Source of the DNA: a bacterium
GTDB taxonomy: Bacteria; Bacteroidota; Ignavibacteria; Kapaibacteriales; UBA961
NCBI GenBank assembly: GCA_022844575.1
Contig: JALHLL010000129.1
Coordinates: 934-9,617 of the forward strand
Length of the DNA: 8,684 nt
Reading direction: 5' to 3'
The notes under the pieces are model-generated. The model saw only the letters and a program-made list of their open reading frames with translations, did no database searches and had not been told where the DNA came from. A program made the translations under genes and the position numbers. Shown in pieces: positions 6,831 to 8,684 of this stretch (positions are counted from its first letter, which is position 1; every line of letters begins with the position of its first letter).

Positions 6831-7970
6831 ATGAATATTGCATATATAAGTTCATTTGATCCCAAGAATATAAAAAGCTGGTCGGGAACAGGATATTACC
6901 TTGCGAAGTCACTTAAACAAAGCGGACACAACGTTTCATATATTGCCCCACTTTATGAAAAAAATCACTTACTGAGTAAAATACGGCAACAGTTTTACAA
7001 ATCCGTATTAGGAAAAAAGCACTTACGAAATTTCGACCCAACAATAGTACGGGGGTATGCACAACAAATTCAGGATGCACTGAAAATTGTAAAAGCTGAT
7101 GTACTATTTAGTGTATGGAATCTACCGATTGCCGAATTAGAAACTGAGATACCCATTTCATTTACTGCGGATGCGGTTTTTTCGCTTATGAAGGACTTTT
7201 ATCCCGATTGGAGTAATATAACAGAGAAATCCAAAATAGATGGCAATTCGGTTGATGTTAATGCTCTTGCACGCTCCGCAGCTGCCATATATTGCTCACA
7301 ATGGGCTGCCGATGAAGCAATTATACATCATAAAACAGATAAGAGAAAAGTACATGTAGTACCTTATGGTGCAAATATTGACTCATCATTCATTCCAAAA
7401 ACTGAGGAAGCTATTCGGAACAAAATCGGGAATAAATGTTCACTGCTTTTCTTAGGTGTAGATTGGATAAGAAAAGGGGGAGATATTGCTTATAATACGA
7501 TGAAAGAGCTTAACGCAATGGGGGTTAACGCTTCTTTAATAGTATGCGGATGTGTGCCTCCTGTACAAGTTCAGTCTGACAAAAATGTTGATGTAATACC
7601 CTTTCTTAATAAGAGCATACCCAACGATCTAACACGTCTCATAGAACTATTACGCACATCGTCATTTCTCCTATTACCTACTCGTGCTGAAGCATACGGA
7701 ATCGTTTTTTGTGAAGCATCCGCTTTCGGATTACCGTCTATTTCAACATCTGTGGGCGGAGTTCCGACTGCCGTAAAACACGGTATTAACGGGCACCTTC
7801 TCCCCTTTTCAGCAACAGGAAAAGAATATGCGGAAACAATTGCCGAGTTATGGAACAGCCCCGATACATATTATAAACTTTCGCAGACCTCACGAAAAAG
7901 ATATGAAGATGAGTTGAACTGGGATGCTGCGGGAAAGAGGATACTATCCATCCTTGAAAGTATAGTATAA
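6831..7970 (+). CDS. GT-B glycosyltransferase, GT4-like
   Basis: This 379-residue cytoplasmic or membrane-associated enzyme should transfer a sugar from a nucleotide-sugar donor to a glycan, lipid or small-molecule acceptor. The N-terminal Rossmann half begins MNIAYISSF and has a Gly-rich SGTGYYLAKSL (18-28). The interdomain region is typical (SQWAADEAI, then VHVVPYGANID). The donor-binding half has LLFLGVDWIRKGG, PTRAEAYG, and the E-x7-E motif Glu287/Glu295 (EAYGIVFCE), followed by GLPSIS, SVGGVP and NGHLL. These are hallmarks of retaining GT4 enzymes. The donor and acceptor are unknown. No other glycan genes flank it, so a specific pathway cannot be named. A TTG codon lies just before the ATG at 6831; I prefer the ATG. 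No Shine-Dalgarno sequence or clear promoter is visible in the short gap after the terminator. Confidence 0.92.
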   Translation: MNIAYISSFDPKNIKSWSGTGYYLAKSLKQSGHNVSYIAPLYEKNHLLSKIRQQFYKSVLGKKHLRNFDPTIVRGYAQQIQDALKIVKADVLFSVWNLPIAELETEIPISFTADAVFSLMKDFYPDWSNITEKSKIDGNSVDVNALARSAAAIYCSQWAADEAIIHHKTDKRKVHVVPYGANIDSSFIPKTEEAIRNKIGNKCSLLFLGVDWIRKGGDIAYNTMKELNAMGVNASLIVCGCVPPVQVQSDKNVDVIPFLNKSIPNDLTRLIELLRTSSFLLLPTRAEAYGIVFCEASAFGLPSISTSVGGVPTAVKHGINGHLLPFSATGKEYAETIAELWNSPDTYYKLSQTSRKRYEDELNWDAAGKRILSILESIV

Positions 7971-8092
7971 AACAAAAAACAATATATTACCGTAAACATG
8001 GGTTGTACATAGAATTTCATTGGCAACATTTCTCTATTTTTGGTAAATGATGTTAATAAAATGAATTTATATTTTTACACTCCTCTCCGATA
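7971..8092 (+). promoter_or_regulatory. Upstream region of the ECF sigma gene with candidate -7 box
   Basis: This 122-base AT-rich gap contains TATTTTTG at 8035-8042, an exact TAnnTTTG match 50 bases before the sigma factor ATG. I see no TTG at the right distance. There is no terminator after the glycosyltransferase, so read-through is possible. The bases before the ATG are pyrimidine-rich (ACTCCTCTCC) and lack a Shine-Dalgarno sequence. A GGAAC-type ECF promoter is not evident, so autoregulation is not supported. Confidence 0.35.
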
Positions 8093-8684
8093 ATGAGTGA
8101 AATATCCGAAACAAATGTTCTAAGTCGGAATCATACACTTTCACATCCCGAAACATGGGTCGATCAATATGGCGATTATCTTTACGGGTTCGCTATTCTA
8201 CGCCTTAAAGATAAAAGTACTGCGCAAGATGCTGTTCAGGAAACTTTCTTGGCTGCATTACAGGCAAAGCACACTTTTAATGGAAAAAGTAGTGAAAAAA
8301 CATGGCTGACAGCAATTCTGAAGTACAAAATTATTGACACTCTCCGACGCTTAATAAAAACTGAGTTTCTCGACGATATTTTACCTTTTGAAAAAGAAAA
8401 TCTGTTTGAAAGTGAAAACGATGAACGCCCCGAACATTGGCGTGATGCAACAATGCCTCTCGGATGGGAAAACACTCCCTATTCCGAATTGGAGCGTAAA
8501 GAATTCTGGAATGCCTATACCAGATGCCATGAAAAATTATCCCCCAGACTTGCTTCTTTATTCTCTTTGCGTGAATTTGATGATGAGAGTACGGAACATA
8601 TTTGTAAGGAATTGGACATTACAGAGACTAATCTATGGGTAATGCTTTATCGAGCACGAATGCACTTGCGGCGATGTTTGGAAC
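8093..8684 (+). CDS. ECF RNA polymerase sigma factor (3' end cut by window)
   Basis: I translated 197 codons from ATG 8093 to the window end without a stop. Region 2 is at about residues 23-88: YGDYLYGFAILRLKD, then the acidic core helix AQDAVQETFLAAL, then the promoter-melting/recognition part TWLTAILKYKIIDTLRR. Region 4 is at about 146-197: LSPRLASLFSLREF, then the helix-turn-helix HICKELDITETNLWVMLYRARMHL, given here by its ends. The two are joined by an unusually long acidic linker (about 89-145) containing PEHWRD, GWENTPYSELERKEFW and a Cys at 145. This layout resembles the TIGR02943-type group of ECF factors, which are about 200 residues long and often followed by a zinc-finger anti-sigma gene. 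Only a few residues should be missing. The partner gene, if present, is outside the window. Confidence 0.9.
   Translation, partial: MSEISETNVLSRNHTLSHPETWVDQYGDYLYGFAILRLKDKSTAQDAVQETFLAALQAKHTFNGKSSEKTWLTAILKYKIIDTLRRLIKTEFLDDILPFEKENLFESENDERPEHWRDATMPLGWENTPYSELERKEFWNAYTRCHEKLSPRLASLFSLREFDDESTEHICKELDITETNLWVMLYRARMHLRRCLE

Noticed and set aside
8026..8056. Weak inverted repeat AACAT...ATGTT before the sigma gene
   Set aside because: It has five pairs and a long loop in AT-rich DNA, which is expected by chance.
8236..8642. Frames on both strands over the sigma factor gene
   Set aside because: The frame from ATG 8093 gives clear ECF regions 2 and 4; the others are shadows.

Overview
The window is an ordinary low-GC, gene-dense bacterial chromosome segment. 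Its content and control signals suggest the Bacteroidota/Chlorobiota (FCB) group. Four upstream regions carry an exact TAnnTTTG box, the -7 element of Bacteroidota-type primary sigma promoters. Several genes start without a clear Shine-Dalgarno sequence, and rpsF lies close to rplI. A lineage such as Kapabacteria or Ignavibacteria is possible, but I cannot fix it from one window.

Minus strand, 1-2719: an MsbA-type ABC exporter (complete) is followed, with a one-base stop/start overlap, by a membrane-anchored YbbR/CdaR-like protein that runs off the left edge. The two are almost certainly one transcription unit with envelope-related roles.

Divergent intergenic region, 2720-3077: no gene is visible. 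It contains a candidate promoter for the exporter, a 10-bp inverted repeat, a candidate promoter for the ribosomal operon, and a short structured leader in front of rpsF.

Plus strand, 3078-4006: rpsF (S6) and rplI (L9) form a two-gene ribosomal protein operon that ends in a very strong intrinsic terminator. rpsR (S18), and often ssb, usually sit between these genes but are absent here.

Plus strand, 4023-6819: an NAD(P)-type epimerase of the YfcH/SDR39U1 (TIGR01777) family, a DJ-1/PfpI protein with all three signature active-site residues, and an acyl-CoA dehydrogenase, closed by a second intrinsic terminator. The first two are 12 bp apart and probably co-transcribed. The dehydrogenase may have its own promoter.

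Plus strand, 6831-8684: a stand-alone GT-B glycosyltransferase (GT4-like), then an ECF sigma factor cut by the right edge a few residues before its expected end.

I found no mobile element, CRISPR array, tRNA or rRNA. I do not see a clearly new system. The best leads are the structured rpsF leader, the loss of rpsR from the S6-L9 operon, and the unexplained inverted repeat at 2941-2970.
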